64,000 nucleotides of DNA, taken from positions 1,488,001-1,552,000 of the forward strand of contig NZ_CP084058.1 of NCBI RefSeq assembly GCF_020215645.1. Reading direction: 5' to 3'. The translations under genes and the position numbers were made by a program. Within the stretch, counting starts at the first letter, position 1, and every line of letters begins with the position of its first letter. Below the pieces are notes generated by a model, which saw only the letters and a program-made list of their open reading frames with translations, searched no databases and was not told the DNA's origin. Of the stretch, positions 8,514-17,326 are shown piece after piece. Origin of the DNA: Nonomuraea gerenzanensis (GTDB lineage: Bacteria; Actinomycetota; Actinomycetes; Streptosporangiales; Streptosporangiaceae).

Positions 8514-9533
8514 TCAGCTCGTGATGGTCTGGTCACGCAGCTCGAAGTAGCTCGTGTGGTCGGTCTGCAGGTAGGCGTGGAAGTTCGGCGCCATGGTGCC
8601 GGCGGACTTGTCGGCGGTGACGATCGTGACGACCACGTAGTTCTTGGACGCTCCCGAGAGGATCTTGCCGTAGACGTAACGGGTGAGCGCCTTGTCCTGG
8701 CGCCACTTGACGGCGTTCGACGACAGCTTGGCGAGCCTGTTCGCGGTGGTCTTGGCGGCCTGGTCCGTGGGGAAGGACATCATGATCTGGACGGCCTTGA
8801 GGTGGCCGCTGTAGGCGGAGTAGGCGAGCTGCACGGCCCGCTGGCACTTGTTCCTGGCCAGCACGCCCTGGCCGTCGACCGGGGCACACGAGCTGTAGGT
8901 CCAGCCGGCGACCTTGTCGGCCTTGAACTTGATGCCGCCCAGGGCGAAGTTCCAGTCGTTGAACTCCTGGTGGGTGAGGGGTGAGCCGGGCTGGGCCTGC
9001 TTCGTGGTCGCGGGGGTCTCCGCTGGGGTGTCCGAGGGGGTGGGAGTGGGTGACGGTGTGGGGGTGGAGGTGGTGGGGGTGCTGCTTGGCAGGGCGAGCT
9101 TCGGGGTCGGTGCTGGGGAGCTGAGGAACGCGTAGGCGGCCCAGCCGCCGCCGCCGAGGAGGAGCACCGCGAGGCCGGTCACCAGGCCGATGATCAGCGC
9201 GTTGTTGTTCTTGACCGGTGGGCGAGGGGGGTGGCCGGGCGCTCCGTAAGGTGGCTGGCCGGGGTGCGGCGGCTGGTTTCCGTAGGGATGGCCCGTCTGC
9301 GGTGGCTGGTGCCCATACGGCGGCTGGCCCATGTGCGGTGGCTGGCCGGTGTGTGGTGGCTGGCCCGGGTGTGGCGGCTGGTTGCCGTAAGGGCCGGGGC
9401 CGGAGCCGTAGGGGTGCGGGCCATGGCCCTGGGGCGGGCCGTAGCCTCCTGGCGGGACCCCCTGCGCCTGTCCGCCGCCCCACGGTCCAGGCTGGTGGGG
9501 CTGCGGTTGCGGAGGCTGTGGAGGGTATGCCAT
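8514..9533 (-). CDS. Proline/glycine-rich single-pass membrane protein (paralogue A)
   Basis: This is a 339-residue protein in four parts. There is a cytoplasmic N-terminal tail of about 108 residues rich in Pro, Gly, Gln, His and Tyr with PPHPGQPP-like repeats, and one transmembrane helix (ALIIGLVTGLAVLLLG, about residues 112-134). A Ser/Thr/Pro linker follows, then an extracytoplasmic domain of about 150 residues with a Cys pair (SSCAP and NKCQRA). The C-terminal domain resembles that of the gene at 37101-38318, including KVAGWTY, AVQLAYSAY/AYTAY and NYVVVT. I do not know a named function. The layout suggests a surface sensor or cell-wall-associated protein. ATG at 9533 is preceded by a conserved leader. 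Confidence 0.75.
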   Translation of the reverse strand: MAYPPQPPQPQPHQPGPWGGGQAQGVPPGGYGPPQGHGPHPYGSGPGPYGNQPPHPGQPPHTGQPPHMGQPPYGHQPPQTGHPYGNQPPHPGQPPYGAPGHPPRPPVKNNNALIIGLVTGLAVLLLGGGGWAAYAFLSSPAPTPKLALPSSTPTTSTPTPSPTPTPSDTPAETPATTKQAQPGSPLTHQEFNDWNFALGGIKFKADKVAGWTYSSCAPVDGQGVLARNKCQRAVQLAYSAYSGHLKAVQIMMSFPTDQAAKTTANRLAKLSSNAVKWRQDKALTRYVYGKILSGASKNYVVVTIVTADKSAGTMAPNFHAYLQTDHTSYFELRDQTITS

Positions 9534-9579
9534 GCCCCCATTGTGGTGCAGCCCCCCACCTTTCGCCCCAATTACCCCA
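9534..9579 (-). promoter_or_regulatory. Conserved 5' leader shared with the paralogue at 38318
   Basis: Reading toward the gene, the block TGGGGTAATTGGGGCG (complement of 9564-9579) lies 30 bp before the ATG, and CACAATGGGG sits just upstream of the start. The paralogue has the same block with one mismatch at the identical distance. Intervening bases differ more, so the two blocks look selected. The GGGG run near the ATG could serve as a ribosome site; the distal block may be a promoter or operator. Confidence 0.6.
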
Positions 9580-9677
9580 CCAATGACGATGCGTCGCAGC
9601 CGCGCGATGCTTCGGTCGCTCCCCGCCGTACCAAGGTCGGATGCCCGCGCGGGCCTGCCGTCCGTAGCTTCAGGCGC

Positions 9678-10826
9678 ATGACAGAAGTGCGCACGCCGCC
9701 CGCCACCCGGGTGCACGAGATCGACGTGGTGCGCGGGTTCGCGCTCGCCGGCATCCTGGTGGCCAACATCGGCTACTTCGCCGACCCGGGCTACGCCGCG
9801 AACGGCACCATGCCCATGCCCGACGGCCCGGTGGCCTCGGTCATCACCGCGCTCGTGCTGACCAAGTTCTACATCATCTTCTCGTTCCTGTTCGGCTACT
9901 CGTTCACGCTGCAGCTGCGCTCGGCGGAGCGGGCGGGCGCGAGCGCGCGGGCCAGGACGCTGCGCCGGTGCCTGGGGCTGTTCGTGATCGGGGTCGCGCA
10001 CGGGCTGCTGCTGTGGATCGGCGACATCCTCACCCTGTACGCCGTGCTCGGCCTGATCCTGCTGGCCATGCGCGGCATCAGGCCGCGGACCGCCGTGGTG
10101 ACCGGGTCGGTCATCCTGGGCTGCCTGACCCTGCTGTGGGCGGGGCTGTCGGCGCTGTCCGCCCTCGACCCGGCGGCAGGGCAGCTCCCGCCGGCCGACG
10201 CCGCGGCGGCGGCACGCACGATGGCGCTGGCCACCGGCAGCCCGCTGGACGTGCTGACCCTGCAACTGGAGCTGTACCCGCCGCTCGCGGCGATGGTGTG
10301 GCTCTTCCAGGGGCCGACGGCGCTGGCCATGTTCCTGTTCGGGCTGGCGGCGGGCAAGAGGAAGGTGCTGGAGGAGACAGGGCGGTGGTGGCACCTCGCG
10401 CCCAGGATCCAGTGGATCGGATTCGGCCTCGGCCTGCCAGGCGGGGTCCTGCTCGCGGTGACGGCCGGCCGGGCCGGCGCCTGGGAGCTGGCCGGCCTGG
10501 CGGTGAGCACGGTCACCTCGGTGCTGCTGGCCGCCGCGTACATGGTGACCCTGCTGCGCGTGACGCGCCGCTTCCCCGCCGCCGGGCGCGCGCTGGCTCC
10601 GGCGGGGCGGGTGGCGGCGTCGAACTACGTCGGGCAGTCGGTGCTGTGCTGCCTGGTCTTCACCGGGTACGGGCTGGCGCTGGCGGGCACGCTGTCGCCG
10701 CTCGCCGTGATGGGCGTGGCTCTGGTGATCTACACGGTCCTGCTGGGGCTGAGCGCCTGGTGGCTGCGTACGCATCGGTACGGGCCGGTCGAGTACGTCC
10801 TGCGCCGCATCACGATCGGACGCTGA
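9678..10826 (+). CDS. DUF418 domain-containing membrane protein
   Basis: This is a 382-residue integral membrane protein with about eight to ten hydrophobic helices. Its N-terminus contains the DUF418-type opening (IDVVRGFALAGILVANI), followed by a KFYIIFSFLFGYSF helix. The C-terminal third holds the DUF418 block with GRVAASNYVGQSV and GPVEYVLRRIT. The family is widespread in bacteria and related to acyltransferase-3-like membrane proteins; its biochemical role is not established. ATG at 9678 starts after a short gap from the divergent proline-rich gene. It converges with the AraC gene at 10862. Confidence 0.85.
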   Translation: MTEVRTPPATRVHEIDVVRGFALAGILVANIGYFADPGYAANGTMPMPDGPVASVITALVLTKFYIIFSFLFGYSFTLQLRSAERAGASARARTLRRCLGLFVIGVAHGLLLWIGDILTLYAVLGLILLAMRGIRPRTAVVTGSVILGCLTLLWAGLSALSALDPAAGQLPPADAAAAARTMALATGSPLDVLTLQLELYPPLAAMVWLFQGPTALAMFLFGLAAGKRKVLEETGRWWHLAPRIQWIGFGLGLPGGVLLAVTAGRAGAWELAGLAVSTVTSVLLAAAYMVTLLRVTRRFPAAGRALAPAGRVAASNYVGQSVLCCLVFTGYGLALAGTLSPLAVMGVALVIYTVLLGLSAWWLRTHRYGPVEYVLRRITIGR

Positions 10827-10861
10827 GCAGCGGTCCGCAGGCGGCGGAGTCGGCCGGGACG

Positions 10862-11785
10862 TCAGGCCGCCGTGCCGCAGCGGCGGAACCGGCCGGGCGC
10901 CACGCCGTACTCCCGCTTGAAGGCGTTGCCGAAGGCGAACTCCGAGCTGTAGCCCACCCGCTCGGCCACCTCCGCCACCGACGCGTCCGACTCGCGCAGC
11001 ATGCGGGCCGCGCTCGCCAGCCGCCACCAGGTCAGGTACGCCAGCGGCGCCTGCCCGACCAGCGCCGTGAAGCGGCGTGCGAAGCCGGCCCGCGACAGGC
11101 CCGCGTGGGCGCCCAGCGACTCGACCGTCCAGCGGCGGCCCGGCTCGCAGTGGATGGCGTTGAGCGCCCGGCCGATGGCGGGGTCGGCCAGCGCGGCAGC
11201 CCAGCCGGACATCGTGCACGGCTCGCCGTCGCTGTCGAACCAGGCCCGCAGGATGTACAGCTGCACCATGTCGAGCAGGGACGACACGATCGTGTCCGCG
11301 CCGGGGCGCGGGTCGCCGATCTCGCCGGCCAGCAGGTCGACGGCGGCCCGCAGCTCGGGGTGGCGGCCGAGCGTCGAGGGCAGGTGGATCACGGCGGGCA
11401 GCGAGCTCAGGATGGGATGCCTGCGGTCGGCGTAGGTGCGGTACCCGCACGACAGCAGCACCGTCTCGGCCCCGCTGCCCTCGAAGCCGGCCGAGCCGAA
11501 CAGCTCGGCATGCGGCCCGCACTCCGACCGCACCAGCGGCCGCGCGGGATCGTCGGCCAGCCCGAACGCGTCGCCGTGCGGCACGAACACCACGTCGCCC
11601 ACGCTCAGCCTGACCGGCTCGCCCTCCGGGGGCAGCAGCCAGCAGGAGCCGCACAGCACGACGTGGAAACCCGCGGACGCGGGCTCCGCGGGGAACGACA
11701 CCCCCCACGGCGCACGCCAGGAGATGCGGGCGGAGGTCGGCCGCCCCGCCCGCATGAACGCCACCACGTCGCTCAGCACATCCAT
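10862..11785 (-). CDS. AraC family transcriptional regulator with cupin N-terminus
   Basis: This is a 307-residue regulator. An N-terminal cupin-like sensor contains HVVLCGSCWLL and VGDVVFVPHG; a C-terminal AraC/XylS double helix-turn-helix contains LSRAGFARRFTALVGQAPLAYLT... and VAERVGYSSEFAFGNAFKREYG. This is the cupin_6/AraC architecture often found beside reductases. ATG at 11785. It is divergent from the NADPH-dependent FMN reductase at 11905, the obvious target, and the spacer contains long inverted arms. The inducer is unknown. Confidence 0.9.
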   Translation of the reverse strand: MDVLSDVVAFMRAGRPTSARISWRAPWGVSFPAEPASAGFHVVLCGSCWLLPPEGEPVRLSVGDVVFVPHGDAFGLADDPARPLVRSECGPHAELFGSAGFEGSGAETVLLSCGYRTYADRRHPILSSLPAVIHLPSTLGRHPELRAAVDLLAGEIGDPRPGADTIVSSLLDMVQLYILRAWFDSDGEPCTMSGWAAALADPAIGRALNAIHCEPGRRWTVESLGAHAGLSRAGFARRFTALVGQAPLAYLTWWRLASAARMLRESDASVAEVAERVGYSSEFAFGNAFKREYGVAPGRFRRCGTAA

Positions 11786-11799
11786 GTGACGAGTCTAAC

Positions 11800-11853
11800 G
11801 GCTGAGACGATGGCGTATAAATCTGGGACAGCAGCGCATTCAGTATCTCAGCC
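11800..11853. promoter_or_regulatory. Spaced inverted repeat in the AraC/FMN-reductase divergent promoter
   Basis: GGCTGAGA (11800-11807) and its exact complement TCTCAGCC (11846-11853) flank an AT-richer patch (GTATAAATC). Arms 46 bp apart on DNA between divergent genes fit two half-sites for a dimeric AraC-type regulator with the promoter core between them. This is visual evidence only. Confidence 0.4.
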
Positions 11854-11904
11854 TGTCCTTCTACGGTGAATCCGGTAACCGAATCCCTGAAGAGGAGCAC
11901 CGTC

Positions 11905-12456
11905 ATGCTGAAGGTGGGCATCATCCTGGGCAGCACCCGTCCCGGCCGGATCGGCGAGGTGGTGGCGCACTGGGTCCGCGACCTGGCGGTCAAGCGGGGC
12001 GACGCCGAGTACGAGATCGTCGACCTGAAGGACTACGACCTGGGCGTCCTGGACGAGCCCGAGCACCCCGCCACGGGCAACTACCAGCACGAGCACACCA
12101 AGCGCTGGTCGGCCAAGATCGCGTCCCTGGACGCGTTCGTGATCGTGACGCCCGAGTACAACAACTCCTACCCCGGCGGGCTCAAGAACGCCCTGGACTT
12201 CCTGTACGCAGAGTGGACCAACAAGGCGGCCGGGTTCGTCGGCTACGGGGTGGACGGCGCGCCCCGGGCGATCTCGCACCTGCGGCACGTCCTCGGCCTG
12301 CTCAGCGTGGCCACCGTGTCCAACCAGGTCGGCCTGTCGATCCACACCGACTTCGTCGACGGCTTCAACCCCGCCGACTTCCACGAGGACCGGCTCAACG
12401 CCGTCCTCGACCAGGTGAACGCGTGGGGCTCGGCGCTGCGCCCGCTGAGGGGGTGA
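11905..12456 (+). CDS. NADPH-dependent FMN reductase family protein
   Basis: This 183-residue flavodoxin-fold protein opens with IILGSTRPGRIGE, the FMN phosphate-binding loop. The second signature, VTPEYNNSYPGGLKNALD, contains the conserved PEYN motif at about residue 83. Family members reduce FMN or quinones with NAD(P)H in the cytoplasm. ATG at 11905 is favoured over ATG at 11866 because GAGGAG sits 6-11 bases before it and it begins at the first strand. The divergent AraC gene probably regulates it. Confidence 0.9.
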   Translation: MLKVGIILGSTRPGRIGEVVAHWVRDLAVKRGDAEYEIVDLKDYDLGVLDEPEHPATGNYQHEHTKRWSAKIASLDAFVIVTPEYNNSYPGGLKNALDFLYAEWTNKAAGFVGYGVDGAPRAISHLRHVLGLLSVATVSNQVGLSIHTDFVDGFNPADFHEDRLNAVLDQVNAWGSALRPLRG

Positions 12457-12528
12457 AGCCAGTACGTATTTCTCCCTGTACGTCCCCCCTCTAGGAGAGC
12501 ACCATCCTGGACGAGGGGGTGAGCAGCG

Positions 12529-14712
12529 GTGGCGGTCGCCTGGGGCAGCGTGCGCGGACGGGTCGTCTTCGACAGCTCCCTGCACGAGGTGCTCCTGGAA
12601 CGCCAGTCGTCCGGGTTCTCCTGGACGGGCACGCGTTCGCTGCTGCTGACCGACCACCCCGCCGTGTACGTGCACGACACCGGCGGGCTCGGCAACCCCG
12701 CCGTCTTCGCGCTGGACCCGGCCGCCGACCCCGACGCCACGATCGAGCTGGTCGACGGCAGCACCCGACTGGTCGCCGACCTGCGGCTGCCGAACGGCAA
12801 GACCATCGAGCTCACGTCCGGCGAGCTGCCGCCACCCGCGCTGGCCACGCTGACCGGCCTGCGCGGCAGGCTCATGCCGGACGCCGAGGCCACGGACTTC
12901 GTCAGCCCGTGCGCGATCTCGATCGTCCCCTACTACGAGGACGGCACCGGGGACGACGCCCCGGCCGAGCTGGCCGCGTACGTGGTCGTCACGGGCGGTC
13001 GCCTGCAACTGCGCAGCCGCGGCCGGATCCCGCTGGAGTGGCCCGTGAACCGGGTCACCGCGAGCCCCGCCGGGCCGAGCGCGGTCGAGCTGCGGGGCGG
13101 CGCCCTGCTCGGCGGGCACTTCCTCACCGGCGCGACCCTGCATCTGGTGACCCCGCAGGTGAGGGCGGCCTTCCTCAGCGTCGTCGGATCCGCTGGGCCG
13201 GGGCCGCGCACGGTGGGCACCTCCGCGCCGGTGTCGCTGCGCGGCCTGGGCGGGGCGGGTGGCAGGGGCGGCCTGGGCGGCCTGGGCGGCACGGGTGGCA
13301 CGGGCGGCACGGGGGCGGTGCGGGCCGACTGCGTGCTGAGCGAGCACGCGCTGGAGTTCCAGGCGCCCGACACGCAGCGGGTGCTCGCCCGGTTCGACCT
13401 CGGCGACGCACAGCTGCGCATCGCGGGGACGGCCGGGCGGTTCGTCGTGTTCAGCCCGGCGCACGGGCCGGTCACCGTGGAGTGCGCCTCCGAGGTGTTC
13501 GGGCGCCGCCTGCACCGCAACGCCGAGCTGCGCGCCGCCGCCGAGCGCACGCTGGGCTCGGGGGTGCTGCCCGCGGAGCTGGCCGACGGGCGGCCGGTCG
13601 CGTGCGCGTTCGCGCCCGACGGCATGCGGGTCAAGGGTGACGGGGTGAACGTGCGGATCCCGTACGAGCGGATCAGGACCGTCGAGGGCGACCCGGGGCC
13701 GCCCAGGGCGGAGCTGCGGCTCACCACCGACCGCACCGAGCTGCGCGTCGTCGCCCAGCCCGAGCTGGTCCAGGCCCTGCACACCGAGGTGCGGGCGTGG
13801 GGCAACGCGTGCGCCGGCGCGGCGCAGGTGCCCGGCATGCTGCGCGCCGCCGTCGGGCTGGAGGAGGACTACCTGCTCTACACCGTGTTCGGCCCGTTCT
13901 ACGAGCTGCACGCGGCGCTGCTCGGCGACGTCGGCGCCGACGGCCTGGGGCGCCCCGTCGAGCTGCCGGAGCCCGGTGACGAACGCGCCAGGGTCGCCGC
14001 CGTGCTCCAGGTCGGGCTGCGGGAGCTGCAGACCCACCTCGACCAGGTCACCACCGTGCTGCCCGCCTTCCTGCGGCACCGCGACGCGCTGCTCCTGTCC
14101 CCGCTCACGGGCGGTGCCGAGCCGGGCTGGCTGAAGGCGCAGGAGCCGAAGCTGCGGGCCGCGCTCGCCCCCGCGCAGCGCGCGGCCGCCGAGACCGCGG
14201 CGCTGAGCGCGCAGCTCGCCCGCGTCATGGACCTCGACCCCGACGCGCTGCCGAAGGTCAGCTACGCGGGGGCGGCGTTGTCGCTGGGGGCGGCGGCGCT
14301 GCTGAACCCGGTGTTCGCGGTGTCGGGCATCTCGCAGGCGTACTCGTCGCACGCCCAGGGCGAGCAGCGCAAGGCGCACGTGACGGCCCAGGCGGAGCGG
14401 GGGTGGGCGGTGGTGCTGGATCGGTGGAACGCGCTGGTCGGGGCGTCGTTGCCGGTGCTCGCGTACGTGCTGACCGAGAACGTGTTCCCGTCGCGCTGGG
14501 AGAGCGCGCGGCGCATCGGCCAGGAGCTGGCCGCCGCGCCGCCACCCGCCCGGCCGCTCGCGCTGCGTGCGGTGGCGCGGCGGCTGGCCGTGCTGGACGT
14601 GATGCGGCGCTATCCGGGCGGGGCCGGGGTGCGGTTGCGGCGGGGGGAGATCGCCGATCACCTGCGGGCGGCGCGGGAGTCCGTACGGACGCCGCGGTTC
14701 CTGGACTTCTGA
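12529..14712 (+). CDS. Large unrecognised protein with Gly-rich linker
   Basis: The gene is 727 residues with actinomycete codon use throughout and no family I recognise. The first 230 residues look beta-rich. Residues about 240-263 form a Gly-rich linker (GGLGGLGGTGGTGGTG). A second beta segment with VNVRIPYERIRTVEG and ELRLTTDRTELRVV suggests a PH-like fold. The C-terminal half is helical with a hydrophobic patch (ALSLGAAALLNPVFAVSGI). GTG at 12529 follows a GAGGGGG ribosome-site candidate and an in-frame stop at 12520. The next gene starts 12 bp downstream, so the two form an operon. No signal peptide is visible. Confidence 0.75.
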   Translation: MAVAWGSVRGRVVFDSSLHEVLLERQSSGFSWTGTRSLLLTDHPAVYVHDTGGLGNPAVFALDPAADPDATIELVDGSTRLVADLRLPNGKTIELTSGELPPPALATLTGLRGRLMPDAEATDFVSPCAISIVPYYEDGTGDDAPAELAAYVVVTGGRLQLRSRGRIPLEWPVNRVTASPAGPSAVELRGGALLGGHFLTGATLHLVTPQVRAAFLSVVGSAGPGPRTVGTSAPVSLRGLGGAGGRGGLGGLGGTGGTGGTGAVRADCVLSEHALEFQAPDTQRVLARFDLGDAQLRIAGTAGRFVVFSPAHGPVTVECASEVFGRRLHRNAELRAAAERTLGSGVLPAELADGRPVACAFAPDGMRVKGDGVNVRIPYERIRTVEGDPGPPRAELRLTTDRTELRVVAQPELVQALHTEVRAWGNACAGAAQVPGMLRAAVGLEEDYLLYTVFGPFYELHAALLGDVGADGLGRPVELPEPGDERARVAAVLQVGLRELQTHLDQVTTVLPAFLRHRDALLLSPLTGGAEPGWLKAQEPKLRAALAPAQRAAAETAALSAQLARVMDLDPDALPKVSYAGAALSLGAAALLNPVFAVSGISQAYSSHAQGEQRKAHVTAQAERGWAVVLDRWNALVGASLPVLAYVLTENVFPSRWESARRIGQELAAAPPPARPLALRAVARRLAVLDVMRRYPGGAGVRLRRGEIADHLRAARESVRTPRFLDF

Positions 14713-14724
14713 GGGAGGGGCGGC

Positions 14725-15045
14725 ATGGGGTTGTTCACCAGCCAGTTCGAGGGGGTGCGGGGGGAGTCGCGGGCCTACGCGGGGGAGGTGGGGGAGAGCC
14801 GGTTCTGGCTTCCCGCCGCTGCCGCCGCCGGGGTGGTGGCCGGGGGTGCTGTCGTGATGGGCGGGGAGCCGGAGGAGTGGGGGGATGGGTGGGAGCAGGG
14901 GTGGGAGGTGGGGGTGCCTGCGGGGGAGCCGGTCGTGAGTGAGGAGGCGTGGTCGGATCGGGGGGAGTACACGGATGCTTCGGTGGGTGGGGACGGTGAC
15001 TTCTTCTACTTCATCGACGGTGACAGCAGCGTGACCGTCGGCTGA
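14725..15045 (+). CDS. Small acidic membrane-associated protein, partner of the gene at 12529
   Basis: The 106-residue protein begins MGLFTSQFEGVRGESRAY. It has one short hydrophobic Ala/Gly/Val helix (about residues 29-46) and a strongly acidic, Trp-containing C-terminal half (EEWGDGWEQGWE and ending DGDFFYFIDGDSS). ATG at 14725 has GGGAGGGG 6-13 bases upstream and sits 12 bp after the stop of the 727-residue protein, so it is almost certainly co-transcribed. I do not recognise the family. The GC-rich DNA makes any reading frame long, but the ribosome site and spacing support it as real. Confidence 0.6.
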   Translation: MGLFTSQFEGVRGESRAYAGEVGESRFWLPAAAAAGVVAGGAVVMGGEPEEWGDGWEQGWEVGVPAGEPVVSEEAWSDRGEYTDASVGGDGDFFYFIDGDSSVTVG

Positions 15046-15123
15046 GGTGGAGCGGTGCTGCTCGGGCGGTCGGTGCGCTGACTCATCGCGGTGGCGCGCC
15101 AGCGGGGCAGGCCAGGTGCGGTT

Positions 15124-16212
15124 TCAGGTGGTTTCCGCCACGATGGCGGCGATCGTCTGGGCGGTGGTGAAGTCGGCGGCGAGCCGGTTCTTGGCGACCG
15201 CGAACGCCACGCCCGTCGCGGTGTCGGCGCAGGCGTAGCTGCCGCCGCTGCCCGCCCAGCCGAACACGGTCGGGGTGTCGCCGGGATCGGTGCCCAGGCG
15301 GCCGACGGCGTACCCGTTCGACAGCACCGCGCGGTTGCCGAACACCCGGTCCACGTCGTCCACGATCGGGGTGCTCACCTCGCGTAACCGCTCCGCCGAG
15401 ATCAGCCGCACCCCGTCCACGGGCCCGAGCAGTGCGGCGTACATGCGAGCCGCCGCCCGCGCCGTGAACTGGCCCGCCGCCGGGATCGCCGCGGACAGCA
15501 CGTCCGCCCGGTTCGCGAACGCGGCAGTCGGCCGCACACCGCGCGGCGCCACCGCGAGAGTCGCGGACCCCTCCTCGGGCTGGTCCTCGAAACCGTCCTC
15601 CAGCCGGGCCAGCCGCCCCAGCTCGGCCTCCGGCACGCCGAGGAACAGCTCGCCCGCCGCCTTCAGCGGCCCGGCCACCTCCTCCGCGAACGCCCTGGCG
15701 ACGGGCACGCCGGTGACCCGCCGCACGACCTCCCCGACGAGGTAGCCGAAGGTGTAGGAGTGGTAGCCCGTGCCGGTGCCCGGCTCCCACCACGGCCGGG
15801 CGCCGGCGATCAGCGCGCACATCCGCTGCCAGTCGCACAGGTCCGCGGGGGTGAGGTCCGGTGGCAGCCCCGGCACGCCCGCCGCGTGCGTCATGGCGTG
15901 CCGCAACGTGGCCTCGCCCTTGCCGTGCGCGCCGAACTCCGGCCAGACGTCGGCGATCCGCAGGTCGTAGTCGAGGGCGCCGCGTTCGGCGAGCACGTGC
16001 ACGAGGGTCGCCGTCAGGCCCTTGCCCGCCGAGAAGGCGTGGAACGGCGTGCCGGACGTCACCGGCCGCCCCGTGCCGGGGTCGGCGAGGCCGGCCACCA
16101 CGTCGGCGACCTGCTCGCCGTGCCGGTAGACGGCGATCTGCAACCCGCGCTCGGCCCCTGAGCGGACGAGCTCGTCCGCCGCCTCCTGGAGCCGCTGCCG
16201 CACCTCGTCCAT
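15124..16212 (-). CDS. Beta-lactamase-related serine hydrolase (class C-like)
   Basis: The 362-residue protein carries the beta-lactamase/esterase fold markers. S61-A-G-K64 supplies the catalytic Ser and Lys, and a Y-H-S-Y-T segment near residue 147 supplies the tyrosine. The third motif is an AGSGGSYACAD segment in place of KTG or HxG. Relatives are esterases or EstB-like enzymes and D-aminopeptidases rather than antibiotic-degrading beta-lactamases. There is no signal peptide, so it is probably cytoplasmic. It starts at ATG 16212, nine bases downstream of the broken hydrolase. Confidence 0.85.
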   Translation of the reverse strand: MDEVRQRLQEAADELVRSGAERGLQIAVYRHGEQVADVVAGLADPGTGRPVTSGTPFHAFSAGKGLTATLVHVLAERGALDYDLRIADVWPEFGAHGKGEATLRHAMTHAAGVPGLPPDLTPADLCDWQRMCALIAGARPWWEPGTGTGYHSYTFGYLVGEVVRRVTGVPVARAFAEEVAGPLKAAGELFLGVPEAELGRLARLEDGFEDQPEEGSATLAVAPRGVRPTAAFANRADVLSAAIPAAGQFTARAAARMYAALLGPVDGVRLISAERLREVSTPIVDDVDRVFGNRAVLSNGYAVGRLGTDPGDTPTVFGWAGSGGSYACADTATGVAFAVAKNRLAADFTTAQTIAAIVAETT

Positions 16213-16233
16213 GACCCGCCTCAGCCTCCGGTA

Positions 16234-16440
16234 TCGGTGCGGTCGGCCTCAGCGTGGCCGGTCCCGGTGCGGTCGGCTTCGGCGTGGCCACCTCCAACGC
16301 GGTCACCCCAGGTGCGGTCACCCAAGGTGCGGTTACCCAAGGTGCGGTTGCCGCTGGTGTGGTCGGCCGGAGAGCGGTCGGCCCGAGAGCGGTCGCCCTC
16401 AGTGCGGCCGGAGCCGGTGCGGTCGGTCTCGGTGCGGTGG
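16234..16440. repeat. Degenerate short tandem repeats in the hydrolase tail
   Basis: Variants of a GGTGCGGTC/GGTGCGGTT core recur about every 9-28 bases across this stretch; for example three near copies of AAGGTGCGGTTACCC-like units lie around 16315-16350. They encode the DRT/NRT/GDRT tail of the hydrolase. The pattern looks like slippage expansion. Confidence 0.6.
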
Positions 16441-17186
16441 ACAAGGCTCGCGATGCGGGCGGCCAGGTCGGACCACAGCTGCCTGGGCAGGTTGTGCCCC
16501 ATGCCGTCGATGACCACCAGCTCGGCCCCGGCGATCGCCTCCGCCGTGGCCCTGCCCCCGCTGACATCGCACATGCGATCGTCGGCCCCGTGGATCACCA
16601 GGGCCGGCACCCGTACGGAATGCAGCCGCTCCGTCCGGTCACCGGAGGCGACGACCGCGACGGTCTGCCGCATCATCCCGAGCGGGTCGTAGGCCCGGTC
16701 GTAGGCGAGGGCGGCGCGCTCGCGCAGCTCGCTCTCGTCGGTCGGGAACCCGGGCGAGCCGAGAAGCCGGAACGCCTTGACCGAGTGCTCGATCACGTCC
16801 GCGCGCCCGGTCGGCGGCGGCCCCGCCAGCTGGGACAGCACCTCGTGGTCGGGCCCGCCGACGCCGGGGGCGCCCGTCGTGCTCATGATGGACGTCAGCG
16901 AACGGATCCGGGCCGGATGCTCGATGGCCACCGTCTGGGCGATCATCCCGCCCAGCGAGGCGCCGACCAGGTGCGCGCTGTCCAGGCCCAGCGCGTCGAG
17001 CAGCCCGACGGTGTCGGCCGCCAGGTCGGACAGGGTGTAGGCGGCCGAGGACAGGTCACCGGCCAGCGCCGCCGACAGGTCGGGCACCGGCGCGTCGTGG
17101 AAGTGGGTCGACAGGCCGGCGTCGCGGTTGTCGAACCGGATCGGCGCGCAGCCACGGGCCACGAGCTCGGCGCAGAAGTCGTCGGG

Positions 17187-17189
17187 CTA
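17187..17189 (-). other. In-frame TAG nonsense codon in the hydrolase
   Basis: Read on the minus strand, codon 42 of the gene at 17312 is TAG between CAC (His) and CCC (Pro). The expected residue in relatives at this place is Trp. One base, G to A in the second codon position, explains the stop. Confidence 0.75.
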
Positions 17190-17326
17190 GTGGATGAGCT
17201 GCCCGCCGGCGCCCATCACCAGCAGCACGGGTGGTGCCTGCGGGTCGCCGAGCCGCTCGTACGTCATCTCGATCTTCGAAGGACCGACATCGAGCGCTTT
17301 TTCTTCGCTCATTTCGGCGCCACCTC

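Larger units (their letters stand above)
16221..17312 (-). pseudogene. Alpha/beta hydrolase interrupted by an in-frame amber codon
   Basis: ATG at 17312 opens a frame reading MSEEKALDVGPSKIEMTYER, then VLLVMGAGGQLIH, and hits TAG at 17187-17189 (codon 42). It continues PDDFCAELVARGCAPIRFDN, so TAG stands where family members have the Trp of an IHWPDDFC-like motif: a TGG to TAG change. Downstream the fold is intact: GASLGG nucleophile elbow, HGADDRMCD with the acid, and GMGHNLP with the His. The C-terminus runs about 70 residues past the usual end through a degenerate DRT/NRT repeat tail. It is either a fresh pseudogene or a base-call error. An internal ATG or GTG start (17162) would lack the oxyanion strand. 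Confidence 0.75.

Noticed and set aside
9225..9530. Repetitive GGCTGG/GGTGGCTGG DNA as a possible CRISPR-like or satellite array
   Set aside because: Units are short and irregular and keep the frame of the proline-rich protein; they encode the PPHPGQPP-type tail.
11848..14661. A 937-codon minus-strand frame opposite the orphan operon
   Set aside because: Its product is Arg/Gly/His/Gln-rich noise. The plus-strand frame has a ribosome site, balanced composition and operon spacing.
15124..16212. Antibiotic-resistance beta-lactamase
   Set aside because: The SxxK and Tyr motifs are present, but there is no signal peptide and the third motif is atypical, so an esterase or peptidase is more likely.
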